This document shows, one piece after another, positions 53,674-61,947 of a stretch of DNA of 64,000 bases. The notes under the pieces were generated by a model. The model saw only the letters and a program-made list of their open reading frames with translations, was not told where the DNA came from and did no database searches. How positions within the stretch are numbered: the first letter of the stretch is position 1; the number at the start of each line of letters is the position of its first letter. The position numbers and the translations under genes were made by a program. This stretch comes from Paracoccaceae bacterium (lineage in GTDB: Bacteria; Pseudomonadota; Alphaproteobacteria; Rhodobacterales; Rhodobacteraceae): NCBI GenBank assembly GCA_030066905.1, contig JASJAR010000012.1:1-64000 (forward strand), in the 5' to 3' direction.

Positions 53674-54399
53674 ATGACATATTGCGTTGGCCTCTTGCTG
53701 AACGAAGGCATGGTGCTTCTGTCGGACACCCGCACCAATGCCGGCCTCGACAATATCGCGACCTACCGCAAGATGTTCGTGTTCGAAAATCCCGGCGACC
53801 GGGTGATTGCGATCATGACGGCCGGCTCGCTCTCGGTCACCCAGACAGCCATCGCCCAGCTCGACGAGGCGATGACCGACAGCGAGGCAGACGGCACAAG
53901 CTCGATCATGCTCGCCCCATCGATGCTGCGGGTGGCAGAACTGATCGGCCGGACGCTCGCGGAGGTCTCCGCCGAGATCGCCGGCAAGATGGATCGCCAG
54001 TCCGAGACCGCGCGGGCCTCGATGATCGTCGCAGGCCAGCGCAAGGGCGGGGACATGCGGATGTTCCTGATCTATCCCGAAGGCAATTTCATCGAAGCTA
54101 CCGCCGACACGCCGTTTCTCCAGATCGGCGAGCACAAATACGGCAAACCCATTCTCGACCGGGTGATAGCCCCGGCCACACCCCTCGAAGACGGCAAGAA
54201 GGCGGTGCTGTTGTCGATGGATTCGACCTTGAGGTCGAACCTCTCGGTGGGCATGCCGCTCGATCTGGTGGTCATCGAGAAGGACGGGCTCTGCGTGGCC
54301 GAGGAATCCCGGATCGAGGATCAGGACTCGACCTTTCACGAGATCAGCGCGGCGTGGTCCGAAGCGCTCAAGGACAGTTTCACCAGGATAAAGCTATAG
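53674..54399 (+). CDS. Anbu peptidase (proteasome-like, HslV-related beta subunit)
   Basis: 241 residues. After Met removal the N-terminal nucleophile is Thr1 (TYCVGLLLNEG). Asp17 (LLSDTRTNAG) and Lys32 (TYRKM) match the catalytic positions of N-terminal-nucleophile proteasome subunits. It is longer than HslV and matches Anbu (ancestral beta subunit): FENPGDRVIAIMTAGSLSVTQTAI, MLRVAELIGRTLAEVS, and the tail MDSTLRSNLSVGMPLDLVVIEKDG. Known Anbu proteins form open helical rings without an ATPase partner and their substrate is unknown. It is the fourth gene of the ATP-grasp set, 67 bp after the transglutaminase gene. Confidence 0.95.
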   Translation: MTYCVGLLLNEGMVLLSDTRTNAGLDNIATYRKMFVFENPGDRVIAIMTAGSLSVTQTAIAQLDEAMTDSEADGTSSIMLAPSMLRVAELIGRTLAEVSAEIAGKMDRQSETARASMIVAGQRKGGDMRMFLIYPEGNFIEATADTPFLQIGEHKYGKPILDRVIAPATPLEDGKKAVLLSMDSTLRSNLSVGMPLDLVVIEKDGLCVAEESRIEDQDSTFHEISAAWSEALKDSFTRIKL

Positions 54400-54408
54400 G
54401 GCCGGGCG

Positions 54409-55164
54409 ATGGCGTACGGAACGTTCAGCGACGATGTGCGCTCGGGCAAGCGAATGATCGGGACTTTCGTGAAGACGCCCGAGGTCATGGTCGTCGAAAC
54501 TCTCGCCCGGGCGGGGCTCGATTTCATCTGTCTCGACGGCGAACACGCCCCGTTGGACCGGGCCAGGCTCGATGCCTGTCTCGCGGTGGGCCGGGGGCTG
54601 GGTCTTCCCTGTCTGGTGCGGGTGCCGGCGGCGCGGGGCGAGTACATCCTGCAAGCGCTCGACATGGGGGCGGCGGGGCTGGTGATCCCCCATATCGACA
54701 GCGCCGAGAAGGCCGCCGAGATGGGCAGGCTCTCGCGGTTCGGCAATGGCGGGCGGGGCTTTGCGGGCTCCACACGGGGCTCGGACTGGGGTGCTGGCGG
54801 CATGGCCGGGGTGCTGGCACGCGGCGGCGACCCGGTGGTCTTCGTCCAGATCGAGGAGCCAGAGGGGGTCGAGGCGGCCGAGGGCATCGCGGCCGCACCC
54901 GGGATCGACGGGGTGTTTCTGGGTCCGGCCGATCTCAGCGTGGGCTACGGTCATGCCGATCTCGCCTCGGCAGACCTTGCGGCGGCCTATGTGCGGGTCG
55001 GGTCGGCCCTGCGGGAAACGGGCGGGGCCTACGCAACTTTCGCGCCCACTGCCGAGGCGGGGCGGGCGCTGGAGGCCCATGGGGTGACGATGCTGTTCGT
55101 GGGCTCGGAACTCGGCTGGATGGCCGAGGGCGCCCGGGCCGCCGCGGCAGCCTTCAGGGGCTGA
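54409..55164 (+). CDS. HpcH/HpaI family aldolase
   Basis: A 251-residue class II (metal-dependent) pyruvate aldolase family member: GTFVKTPEVMVVETLARAGLDFICLDGEHAPLDR, ALDMGAAGLVIPHIDSAEKA, FVQIEEPEGVEAAEGIAA and GIDGVFLGPADLSVGYG, which hold the metal-binding Glu and Asp. It cleaves 4-hydroxy-2-keto acids to pyruvate and an aldehyde in known relatives. It starts 9 nt after Anbu on the same strand and so may be co-transcribed. Whether it belongs functionally to the Anbu set is open. Confidence 0.92.
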   Translation: MAYGTFSDDVRSGKRMIGTFVKTPEVMVVETLARAGLDFICLDGEHAPLDRARLDACLAVGRGLGLPCLVRVPAARGEYILQALDMGAAGLVIPHIDSAEKAAEMGRLSRFGNGGRGFAGSTRGSDWGAGGMAGVLARGGDPVVFVQIEEPEGVEAAEGIAAAPGIDGVFLGPADLSVGYGHADLASADLAAAYVRVGSALRETGGAYATFAPTAEAGRALEAHGVTMLFVGSELGWMAEGARAAAAAFRG

Positions 55165-55639
55165 TGCGCCCCGGCACCGTCGACCGGGAGCGACGACCGC
55201 CTCAGGCTTGCCCCGGGGCTTCGACCCAGCGAAGCCCGCTGCCCATCCAGGTCCCCCCCGGGTCAGGTCGGGGGCAGGCGGGGCAAACCCGGGACGGGGT
55301 TCGATGAGAGCCGTCGGCACGTCGCCTTGCGCAGACCAAGGCCGAAGGCCGCGTCGTCATTGGTTGCTCGAACCAATGGCGCAACCAAGGACAACCATCG
55401 CCGGGCCGCACCAGCGGTCCGACGATTTGGCCGAGGTACGCGCAAAGCTCTGAGCTATTCACAACTTTGCTGCCAGAAAGCGCATCGGCGGGAGGTCCGA
55501 TCGCCGCCCCTCGGCCCGTCGATGGCGCGGCTCAGCGCTCCGTTTCCGAGGTTGGCTCGATGCCACAGGGGCGCAGTGCGGCTTGATCGGCATTCATCCC
55601 GCTCCACGGCCGAGACCCCGGACCTGCCGGCAGAACGGC
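55165..55639. other. Gene-free stretch between aldolase and hydrolase genes
   Basis: 475 bp without a convincing gene. It holds a degenerate GTCCC-CCCGGGTCAG...CAAACCCGGGAC stretch like the intergenic palindromes (about 55250-55300). It also holds a perfect hairpin CATTGGTT-GCTCG-AACCAATG (55358-55378). Short open frames here have no recognisable similarity and may be decayed coding sequence. Confidence 0.5.
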
Positions 55640-56569
55640 TCAGCTTTCCAGAAAATGCGCAATCGCGCGTTCGGTGAAATCGGCGCGGATCGCGGGCAAT
55701 TCCATCATCGGTTCGTGCCGGGCTCCCGGGAGTGTGACCGAGCGCCCGGTCGGCCAGCGCCCCACGATCTGGTGGACTGCGCCGGGCACGACCACGGCCT
55801 CGTCGCTTCCGACCATTGCCAGGGCGGGGCAGGGTACATCGGCAATGCTCCGCAGGTGCCGGAATTCCGCGAAGGCCTCCCGGATCCAGTTCATGCTGGG
55901 CCCGCCGAGGCCGAATCCCGGCTCGCCGCGAATATGCGCGCGGAGCCAGTCGTAGCTCTCGGGGTCGTGGGTGAGTTCGTTGCCCTTGAAGGCCTGTCGG
56001 AACGGGTAGGGGCGCGGCCCGGTGCCTGGCGCGTAGGCGAGCCCCAGCCCGAGATGGTGGGAGGTCTCGATGATCGCCCCGGCAAAGGGGGTCAGCCAGC
56101 CGGGCAGGTTGATCCCCCACATCGGTGCGGAGAACACCGCCGAGCGCACCTCCAGCCCCTCGCTGATCGCACGCAGGCCGATCGCGCCGCCCATGGAATG
56201 GCCCAGAAAGTGGTAGGGCCGGGGGAACTTCAGGGCCTGTACGGCGTCGAGAAAGGCGGCGACGTCGCGCTGATAATCCTCGAACCGGCGGACATGGCCG
56301 ATGTTGCGGTCGCCGGCCAACCGGTCCGCCAGCCCCTGCCCGCGCCAGTCGACGGCGGCGGTCGCAAGCCCCGCCTCGGCGAAAGCTCGGGCCATCCGGC
56401 CATACTTCTCGATGTATTCCGTCCGCCCGGTGAAGAGCAGGACGGTGCCTTTCGCCCCCTCCGGCCAACCGCCCGCGCGGAGGCGCACGCCGTCGCTGGC
56501 CCCGGCCCAGACCGCCCTGCCGCCCTCGGGCCCCTCGGCGAGATCGTTGCGGAACGGCGCGGCGTCCAT
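55640..56569 (-). CDS. Alpha/beta hydrolase, lysophospholipase (PldB-like)
   Basis: 309 residues. The nucleophile elbow GHSMGG (in YHFLGHSMGGAIGLRA) holds the catalytic Ser. The oxyanion region LLFTGRTEYIEKYGRMARAFAEAG and AAVDWRGQGLADRLAGD match the monoglyceride-lipase/lysophospholipase L2 group. The C-terminal GARHEPMMELP supplies the His. It directly follows the SCP2 gene (TAG then ATG with no gap), suggesting a lipid-related pair. Confidence 0.9.
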   Translation of the reverse strand: MDAAPFRNDLAEGPEGGRAVWAGASDGVRLRAGGWPEGAKGTVLLFTGRTEYIEKYGRMARAFAEAGLATAAVDWRGQGLADRLAGDRNIGHVRRFEDYQRDVAAFLDAVQALKFPRPYHFLGHSMGGAIGLRAISEGLEVRSAVFSAPMWGINLPGWLTPFAGAIIETSHHLGLGLAYAPGTGPRPYPFRQAFKGNELTHDPESYDWLRAHIRGEPGFGLGGPSMNWIREAFAEFRHLRSIADVPCPALAMVGSDEAVVVPGAVHQIVGRWPTGRSVTLPGARHEPMMELPAIRADFTERAIAHFLES

Positions 56570-56857
56570 CTAGCCCAGGACGCTCCCCAGACGCATCGCC
56601 GCACCCATGTCGCCGTCCACCTTCAACTGGCCGGTCATGAAGGCGGATGTGGCGTTGAGGTCGCCTTCGAGGATCGAGCGGAAGGTATCGGCATCGGCGG
56701 TGAGCGTCACATCGGCATCGCCGTCTTCGGCCCGGACACCGTCGCCGTCCATCATGATCGTGCCCTCGTCCTCGATGACGAATTTCGCGATGCCGTCGAA
56801 CCCCTCCGACATCCGCTCGTTGAGCGCGGCAACCGCCGCGGCGATAACGTCCGACAT
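56570..56857 (-). CDS. SCP2 sterol-binding domain protein
   Basis: 95 residues from the ATG at 56857, preceded by GGGAGAGAGA. It is a single small SCP2 domain (FVIEDEGTIMMDGDGVRAEDGDADVTLTADADTFRSIL followed by TSAFMTGQLKVDGDMGAAMRL), the usual minimal bacterial form. It binds lipids or acyl chains in other members. It is co-transcribed with the adjoining lysophospholipase and divergent from the TPR gene. Confidence 0.9.
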   Translation of the reverse strand: MSDVIAAAVAALNERMSEGFDGIAKFVIEDEGTIMMDGDGVRAEDGDADVTLTADADTFRSILEGDLNATSAFMTGQLKVDGDMGAAMRLGSVLG

Positions 56858-56936
56858 ATATCTCTCTCCCAATTGAACGCGCGGATGTGATGAAGGGGAT
56901 GCAATCGACCGCGACCACGCTAAGATATGGGGTGTT

Positions 56937-57494
56937 ATGATCGCTATCCCACGTTTCGTCACCTTTTCCGTTGCGTCTGCCCTGGCTCTGGCCATCGCTT
57001 TGCCCGGCGCGGCGCAGGAGGCCGACCTCGACGATCTCTTCGACAATCTTCGCGACGTCGGCCCCGAGGCGGCCCAGGCCATCGAAGGGCGGATCTGGGC
57101 GGAGTGGTCGAAGTCGGGCTCGCCGACCCTCGATCTTCTGCTCGACAGGGGGCGCGAGGCGCTCGAAGCGGAGGAGCCGGCGCTGGCGGTCGAGCACATG
57201 ACGGCGCTCATCGATCACGCGCCCGATTTCGCCGAAGCCTACAACGTCCGGGCCACGGCCTATTTCCAGCAGGGGCTGTTCGGCCCGTCACTCGAGGACA
57301 TCCGGATGACACTTGCGCTCAACCCCCGGCACTTCGCGGCGATGTCGGGTCTCGGGCTCATCCTCGAGGAACTCGGCTACACCGAAGAGGCGCTTGCGGC
57401 CTGGCGCGAGGTCGTCGCGATCCACCCCCATCAGCAGGGGGCGGTGGAGGCCATCGAGCGGCTGGAGCGTGAGGTCGAGGGGCAGACGCTCTAA
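56937..57494 (+). CDS. Secreted tetratricopeptide-repeat protein
   Basis: 185 residues with a signal peptide ending GAAQE (about residue 28). Two to three TPR units cover about 65-175 (ALAVEHMTALIDHAPDFAEAYNVRATAYFQQGLFGPSLEDIRMTL and AMSGLGLILEELGYTEEALAAWREVVAIHP). Probably a periplasmic protein-interaction adaptor. 27 nt before the helicase gene, likely one transcript. Confidence 0.88.
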   Translation: MIAIPRFVTFSVASALALAIALPGAAQEADLDDLFDNLRDVGPEAAQAIEGRIWAEWSKSGSPTLDLLLDRGREALEAEEPALAVEHMTALIDHAPDFAEAYNVRATAYFQQGLFGPSLEDIRMTLALNPRHFAAMSGLGLILEELGYTEEALAAWREVVAIHPHQQGAVEAIERLEREVEGQTL

Positions 57495-57521
57495 GGCGGT
57501 CCCCGCGGGCAGGGCAGGCAC

Positions 57522-60386
57522 ATGGCAGCGAAAAACGGGCGGATCACCGCGGTCCTCGGCCCGACGAACACCGGCAAGACCCATTACGCGATCGAACGGA
57601 TGCTGGCGCACCGGACGGGCGTGATCGGCCTGCCGCTGCGGCTCCTCGCCCGCGAGGTCTACGACCGGATCGTCGCGCTCAGGGGCCCCTCCGTCGTCGC
57701 CCTCGTGACCGGCGAAGAACGGATCGTTCCCGAGCGCACGCAATACTGGGTCTGCACCGTCGAGGCGATGCCGCAAGGTATGGCCTGCGACTTTCTCGCC
57801 GTCGACGAAATCCAGCTTTGCGGCGACCCCGAGCGCGGCTACGTCTTCACCGACCGGCTTCTCAACGCGCGGGGCCTCCACGAGACGTTGTTTCTGGGGT
57901 CGGACACGATGCGGGGGATGATCGCCGCCCTGGTGCCCGAGGCCGGGTTCGACCGCCGCGAGCGGTTTTCCGAGCTCAGCTATTCGGGTTCGAAGAAGAT
58001 AAGCCGGATGCCGTCGCGGGCCGCCATCGTCGGGTTTTCGGTCGAGAATGTCTATGCGATTGCCGAAGTGCTGCGGCGTCTCAAGGGCGGGGCAGCGGTG
58101 GTGATGGGCGCGCTTAGCCCCCGCACCCGCAACGCTCAGGTGGATATGTACCAATCCGGCGAGGTCGGCTACCTCGTGGCGACCGACGCTATCGGCATGG
58201 GGCTCAACCTCGACATCGACCATGTGGCGTTTTCCGGCTTGCGGAAGTTCGACGGCCGGCGGATGCGGGATCTTCAACCCAACGAGCTGGCCCAGATCGC
58301 CGGGCGGGCGGGGCGCCATACGCGCGACGGCAGTTTCGGGGTGACCGGGGAGGCGCCGCCGCTCGACGATGGTCTCGTTGCCGCGATCACCGAGCACCGG
58401 TTCGCACCGCTGAAACGCCTGCAATGGCGCAACGCCGCTCTCGAATTCGGCAGCGTCGAGAGGCTCATCGCCTCGCTGGAACGGCCCCCGGGCGACGAGC
58501 GGCTGGTGATGGCGCGGGAGGCCGACGACCTCCAGGCCCTGCGCAGCCTCGCCGAGGACGCCGAAGTGGCGGCGCGGGCGAGCGACGGGGCTTCGGTCAA
58601 GCTTCTCTGGGACGTGTGCCGGATCCCGGATTTTCGCGGCATTTCCCATGCCGAGCACGCCCACCTTGTCGCCCGCATCTTCGGTTTTCTCCATCAGAGC
58701 GGCAGGGTGCCGGACGACTGGCTTGCCGCCCAGATCGACCGGATCGACCGGACCGACGGCGAGATCGACACGCTCTCCAAGCGCCTCGCCTATATCCGCA
58801 CCTGGACCTACGTGGCGCAGCGCAAGGGCTGGACGGGGGACGATTCCCATTGGCGCGAGGCGACACGCGCTGTAGAAGACCGCCTGTCCGACGCGCTCCA
58901 CCGCGCGTTGACGCAGCGGTTTGTCGACCGGCGGACGAGCGTTCTGCTCAGCCGGTTGAAGCAGAAGGAGCGGCTCGTGGCGGAAGTGAGCGAGGCCGGG
59001 GAAGTCACGGTCGAAGGCCAGCACGCGGGCCGTCTCGAAGCGTTCCGGTTTCACCAGGATCCGGCGGCGACCGGGGAGGAGGCCAAGACGCTGAGATCAG
59101 CGGCCATGGCTGCCCTCGCGCCGGAGTTCCATCTCCGCGCGGACCGGTTCTACAACGCCCCCGACACCGAGATCGACTTCACTGACCAGGGCGGTCTGAT
59201 GTGGGGCCAGCATGCTGTGGGCAAGCTCGTCGCCGGGGCCGACGCCCTGAAACCCGCCGTCCGCAGCTTCGTCGACGAAGAGGCCGGGCCTGACGTGGCC
59301 CAGAAGGTCGAGCGGCGGCTTCAGCATTTCATCGACCGGAAGGTGGCGACGCTCTTCGAGCCGCTGCTCGCGGTTCAGAAGGACGAAACGCTCACCGGGC
59401 TCGCCAAGGGCTTCGGGTTTCGCCTTGTCGAGGCGATGGGGATCATCGGGCGCGACCGGGTCGCGGCCGATGTGAAGGAGCTCGATCAGGACGCCCGTGG
59501 CGCGCTGCGCAAACACGGCGTGCGGTTCGGGCAGTTCACGATCTTCATGCCGCTTCTGCTGAAACCCGCCCCGACCCGGCTGCGGCTGGTGCTCGCGGCC
59601 CTCGCCGAGGGGCGCGACGAGTTCCCGGAAAGTCCGCCGCCGGGGCTCGTCACGATCCCCGCCGCCGGTGCGGAGCCCGCGACGCTCCTGCTTGCGGGGT
59701 ACCGCGCTGCGGGGGAGCGCGCGATCCGGATCGACATGCTCGAACGGCTGGCCGATCTTCTGCGCGCGGAGGACAGCCGAGGCGGTTTCGAGGCCAAGCC
59801 CGATATGCTCTCGATCACGGGGATGACGCTGGAGCAGTTCGCCGGGCTGATGGAGGGGCTGGGCTACCGGGCGGACCGCGGCGAGCGGGAGAAGGTCCGG
59901 CCGGTGCTCGACGAGGCCCCCCCGGCCGACGCGCCGGTCATGGATGCCGCCCCCGAGCCCGAGGCGGCAGCGGTGATGGCGTCGCCCGAGGAGCAGGCCG
60001 CGCCGGCGGAGGCGGCGGCGCTTCCCGATGCCCCGGACGCGGGTGGCGTCCCCGGCGCCGAGGCGGCGGCGGGGGAGGGGGACGAAAAGCGCGACGACGG
60101 CGTTTTGACCGTTGCCGAGGCGGAGACGGAAACGGGCGCCACGGCGGATGCGGAGCCGGACGTGGAAGTGTTCTACACCTTCACCTGGGGCGGGAACCGG
60201 GGCCGTCGGGAGGGCAACCGGCAACGCAAACCCGGCGGGCCGAAGAGCAAGGGGCCGAAGGGAAAGCCGAAGCGCGGCCAGACCGACGGGCCGAAGAAAT
60301 TCTCTTCCGCGCCGCCGAAGAAAGACAAGATCGATCCTTCGAACCCCTTCGCCGCCGCCCTGATGGGGCTGAAGGACAAATCCTGA
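57522..60386 (+). CDS. SUV3-like DExH RNA/DNA helicase with basic low-complexity tail
   Basis: 954 residues. Motif I GPTNTGKTHYAIERM (about 13-27), motif II VDEIQLCGDPERG (DEIQ replaces DEAD/DExH), LGSDTMRGM, and the C-terminal helicase core with YLVATDAIGMGLNLDIDHV and QIAGRAGRHTRDGSFG. This matches the mitochondrial SUV3 family, common in alphaproteobacteria. Residues about 785-870 are Ala/Glu-rich low complexity. The last 60 are Lys/Arg/Gly/Pro-rich, a likely nucleic-acid-binding tail. A role in RNA turnover is inferred from the family. S4 and ferredoxin genes follow. Confidence 0.92.
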   Translation: MAAKNGRITAVLGPTNTGKTHYAIERMLAHRTGVIGLPLRLLAREVYDRIVALRGPSVVALVTGEERIVPERTQYWVCTVEAMPQGMACDFLAVDEIQLCGDPERGYVFTDRLLNARGLHETLFLGSDTMRGMIAALVPEAGFDRRERFSELSYSGSKKISRMPSRAAIVGFSVENVYAIAEVLRRLKGGAAVVMGALSPRTRNAQVDMYQSGEVGYLVATDAIGMGLNLDIDHVAFSGLRKFDGRRMRDLQPNELAQIAGRAGRHTRDGSFGVTGEAPPLDDGLVAAITEHRFAPLKRLQWRNAALEFGSVERLIASLERPPGDERLVMAREADDLQALRSLAEDAEVAARASDGASVKLLWDVCRIPDFRGISHAEHAHLVARIFGFLHQSGRVPDDWLAAQIDRIDRTDGEIDTLSKRLAYIRTWTYVAQRKGWTGDDSHWREATRAVEDRLSDALHRALTQRFVDRRTSVLLSRLKQKERLVAEVSEAGEVTVEGQHAGRLEAFRFHQDPAATGEEAKTLRSAAMAALAPEFHLRADRFYNAPDTEIDFTDQGGLMWGQHAVGKLVAGADALKPAVRSFVDEEAGPDVAQKVERRLQHFIDRKVATLFEPLLAVQKDETLTGLAKGFGFRLVEAMGIIGRDRVAADVKELDQDARGALRKHGVRFGQFTIFMPLLLKPAPTRLRLVLAALAEGRDEFPESPPPGLVTIPAAGAEPATLLLAGYRAAGERAIRIDMLERLADLLRAEDSRGGFEAKPDMLSITGMTLEQFAGLMEGLGYRADRGEREKVRPVLDEAPPADAPVMDAAPEPEAAAVMASPEEQAAPAEAAALPDAPDAGGVPGAEAAAGEGDEKRDDGVLTVAEAETETGATADAEPDVEVFYTFTWGGNRGRREGNRQRKPGGPKSKGPKGKPKRGQTDGPKKFSSAPPKKDKIDPSNPFAAALMGLKDKS

Positions 60387-60394
60387 CCGACGCG

Positions 60395-60745
60395 GTGGCC
60401 CGCATCCGCGTCGACAAGTGGCTTTGGCAGGCGCGGTTCTTCAAGACCCGCACCAGAGCAAGCGAGATGGTCGCCGCCGGTCATCTGAGGGTCAACGCCG
60501 TCCGCGCCGCCAAGGCCGCCCACCCGGTCGCCCCCGGCGACACGCTCGTCTTTCCCCAAGGCCGGCATATCCGCACCGTCCGCATCGTCGCGATCCCCAC
60601 CCGGCGCGGTCCCGCAGCAGAGGCCGCAACGCTTTATGACGACCTGACACCGCCCGCCGCTCCTGTCGCCCCCCGCTCGGGTCCGCGCCCCACCAAAAAG
60701 GCGCGACGTGACGCAGGCTTTTCCAAGGACGGACCGCTTGATTGA
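60395..60745 (+). CDS. S4-domain RNA-binding protein (HSP15-like)
   Basis: 116 residues from a GTG at 60395, 8 nt after the helicase stop. The S4 domain (about 3-65: [31 protein letters not shown]) matches heat-shock protein 15, which binds stalled 50S subunits. The C-terminus is a Pro/Arg/Lys-rich tail (about 85-116). Coupled to the SUV3-like helicase gene, consistent with RNA or ribosome maintenance. Confidence 0.9.
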   Translation: MARIRVDKWLWQARFFKTRTRASEMVAAGHLRVNAVRAAKAAHPVAPGDTLVFPQGRHIRTVRIVAIPTRRGPAAEAATLYDDLTPPAAPVAPRSGPRPTKKARRDAGFSKDGPLD

Positions 60746-60795
60746 CCCCGGGGCTTGGTCTAGGCAATTCCAAATCGCGGCCCCAGGTACACTTC

Positions 60796-61131
60796 ATGAC
60801 ATATGTCGTCACTGACAATTGCATTGCCTGCAAATACACCGATTGCGTGGAAGTCTGCCCTGTCGACTGCTTTTACGAGGGTGAGAACATGCTGGTGATC
60901 CACCCCGACGAATGCATCGATTGCGGGGTGTGCGAGCCCGAATGCCCCGCCGACGCGATCCGACCCGATACCGAGCCGGACATGGAGCAATGGGTTGAAT
61001 TCAATCGGAAGTATTCCGAGGCCTGGCCAGTCATCATCACCAAGAAGGACCCGTTGCCAAGTGCCGAGGAGATGGATGGCAAGAAGGGCAAGATGGAGCT
61101 CTTCTCGGAGGCCGCAGGCGAGGGCGGTTGA
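60796..61131 (+). CDS. fdxA: 7Fe ferredoxin FdxA
   Basis: 111 residues from the ATG at 60796. Typical FdxA start [26 protein letters not shown], which ligates the 3Fe-4S cluster and part of the 4Fe-4S, then [16 protein letters not shown]. The C-terminal half [13 protein letters not shown] is the usual extension. Cytoplasmic low-potential electron carrier. 50 nt after the S4 gene. Confidence 0.96.
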   Translation: MTYVVTDNCIACKYTDCVEVCPVDCFYEGENMLVIHPDECIDCGVCEPECPADAIRPDTEPDMEQWVEFNRKYSEAWPVIITKKDPLPSAEEMDGKKGKMELFSEAAGEGG

Positions 61132-61224
61132 CCGCCGAATCGCTTAAGCGGCCGGTCCGCTCGGATATCCGGCCGGCCGTTCCTCCACCAAGGGTCTGAT
61201 AAGTAACGCCTATCGCGCGAATTC

Positions 61225-61253
61225 TTGGAATTGGTCACCTTTTCTGCTATATA
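61225..61253 (+). promoter_or_regulatory. Promoter of carD
   Basis: TTGGAA (61225-61230), a 17-nt spacer and TATATA (61248-61253) form a good sigma-70 promoter within the 253-bp gap. It leaves a roughly 125-nt leader that includes a CCGGCG-GTTTTTTG-CGCCGG hairpin before carD. Confidence 0.6.
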
Positions 61254-61384
61254 TTGATTATATTCCCGAAACGCCGGTCGCTTGCCGGGGAACGGGGCAG
61301 CGATCTGGACTGGCGGGAGGATGTGTGTGTGTTCCCGGCGGTTTTTTGCGCCGGATGAAGGTGCCAAGAAGGATATGAGACGAG

Positions 61385-61894
61385 ATGAGCAAAGCCGCTA
61401 AACCCGAATTCCGCCCGAACGACTACGTCGTATACCCCGCCCATGGCGTGGGGCAGATCGTGTCGATCGAAAAGCAGGAGGTTGCCGGGTTCGAACTCGA
61501 ACTCTTCGTCATCTCGTTCGAAAAGGACAAGATGACGCTCAGGGTGCCGACGAACAAGGCCACCGAAGTGGGCATGCGCTCGCTGTCCTCGCCCGATGTC
61601 GTCTCGAAGGCGATGACGACGCTGAAAGGCAAGGCCAAGGTCAAGCGTGCGATGTGGTCGCGGCGGGCGCAGGAATATGAGCAGAAGATCAATTCGGGCG
61701 ATTTGATCGCCATCGCCGAGGTTGTGCGCGACCTCCACCGCGCCGACGACCAGCGCGAACAATCCTATTCCGAGCGTCAGCTTTACGAAGCGGCTCTGGA
61801 ACGGTTGACGCGCGAGGTCGCCGCCGTGTCGGGGTCCGATGAGACCGAGGCCCAGAAAAAGGTCGACAGCGTGCTCGTGAGCCGCGCGGCCTGA
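61385..61894 (+). CDS. carD: CarD family transcriptional regulator
   Basis: 169 residues. An N-terminal RNA-polymerase-interacting Tudor-like domain (about 9-70: FRPNDYVVYPAHGVGQIVSIEKQEVAGFELELFVISFEKDKMTLRVPTNK). A helical DNA-binding C-terminal domain (about 80-165: MWSRRAQEYEQKINSGDLIAIAEVVRDL) follows. CarD stabilises open complexes at ribosomal and housekeeping promoters in bacteria where it was studied. It has its own promoter upstream and a shared bidirectional terminator downstream. Confidence 0.95.
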   Translation: MSKAAKPEFRPNDYVVYPAHGVGQIVSIEKQEVAGFELELFVISFEKDKMTLRVPTNKATEVGMRSLSSPDVVSKAMTTLKGKAKVKRAMWSRRAQEYEQKINSGDLIAIAEVVRDLHRADDQREQSYSERQLYEAALERLTREVAAVSGSDETEAQKKVDSVLVSRAA

Positions 61895-61918
61895 GCCGAA
61901 CTTCAGTTTGATTACGTG

Positions 61919-61947
61919 AACGCCGCGGGGTCGCCTCGCGGCGTTTT
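61919..61947. terminator. Terminator between carD and kef genes
   Basis: AACGCCGCG and CGCGGCGTT form a perfect 9-bp stem with a 9-nt loop, followed by further Ts on the plus strand. It can stop carD transcription and overlaps the last base of the convergent antiporter gene's stop codon. Confidence 0.75.
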
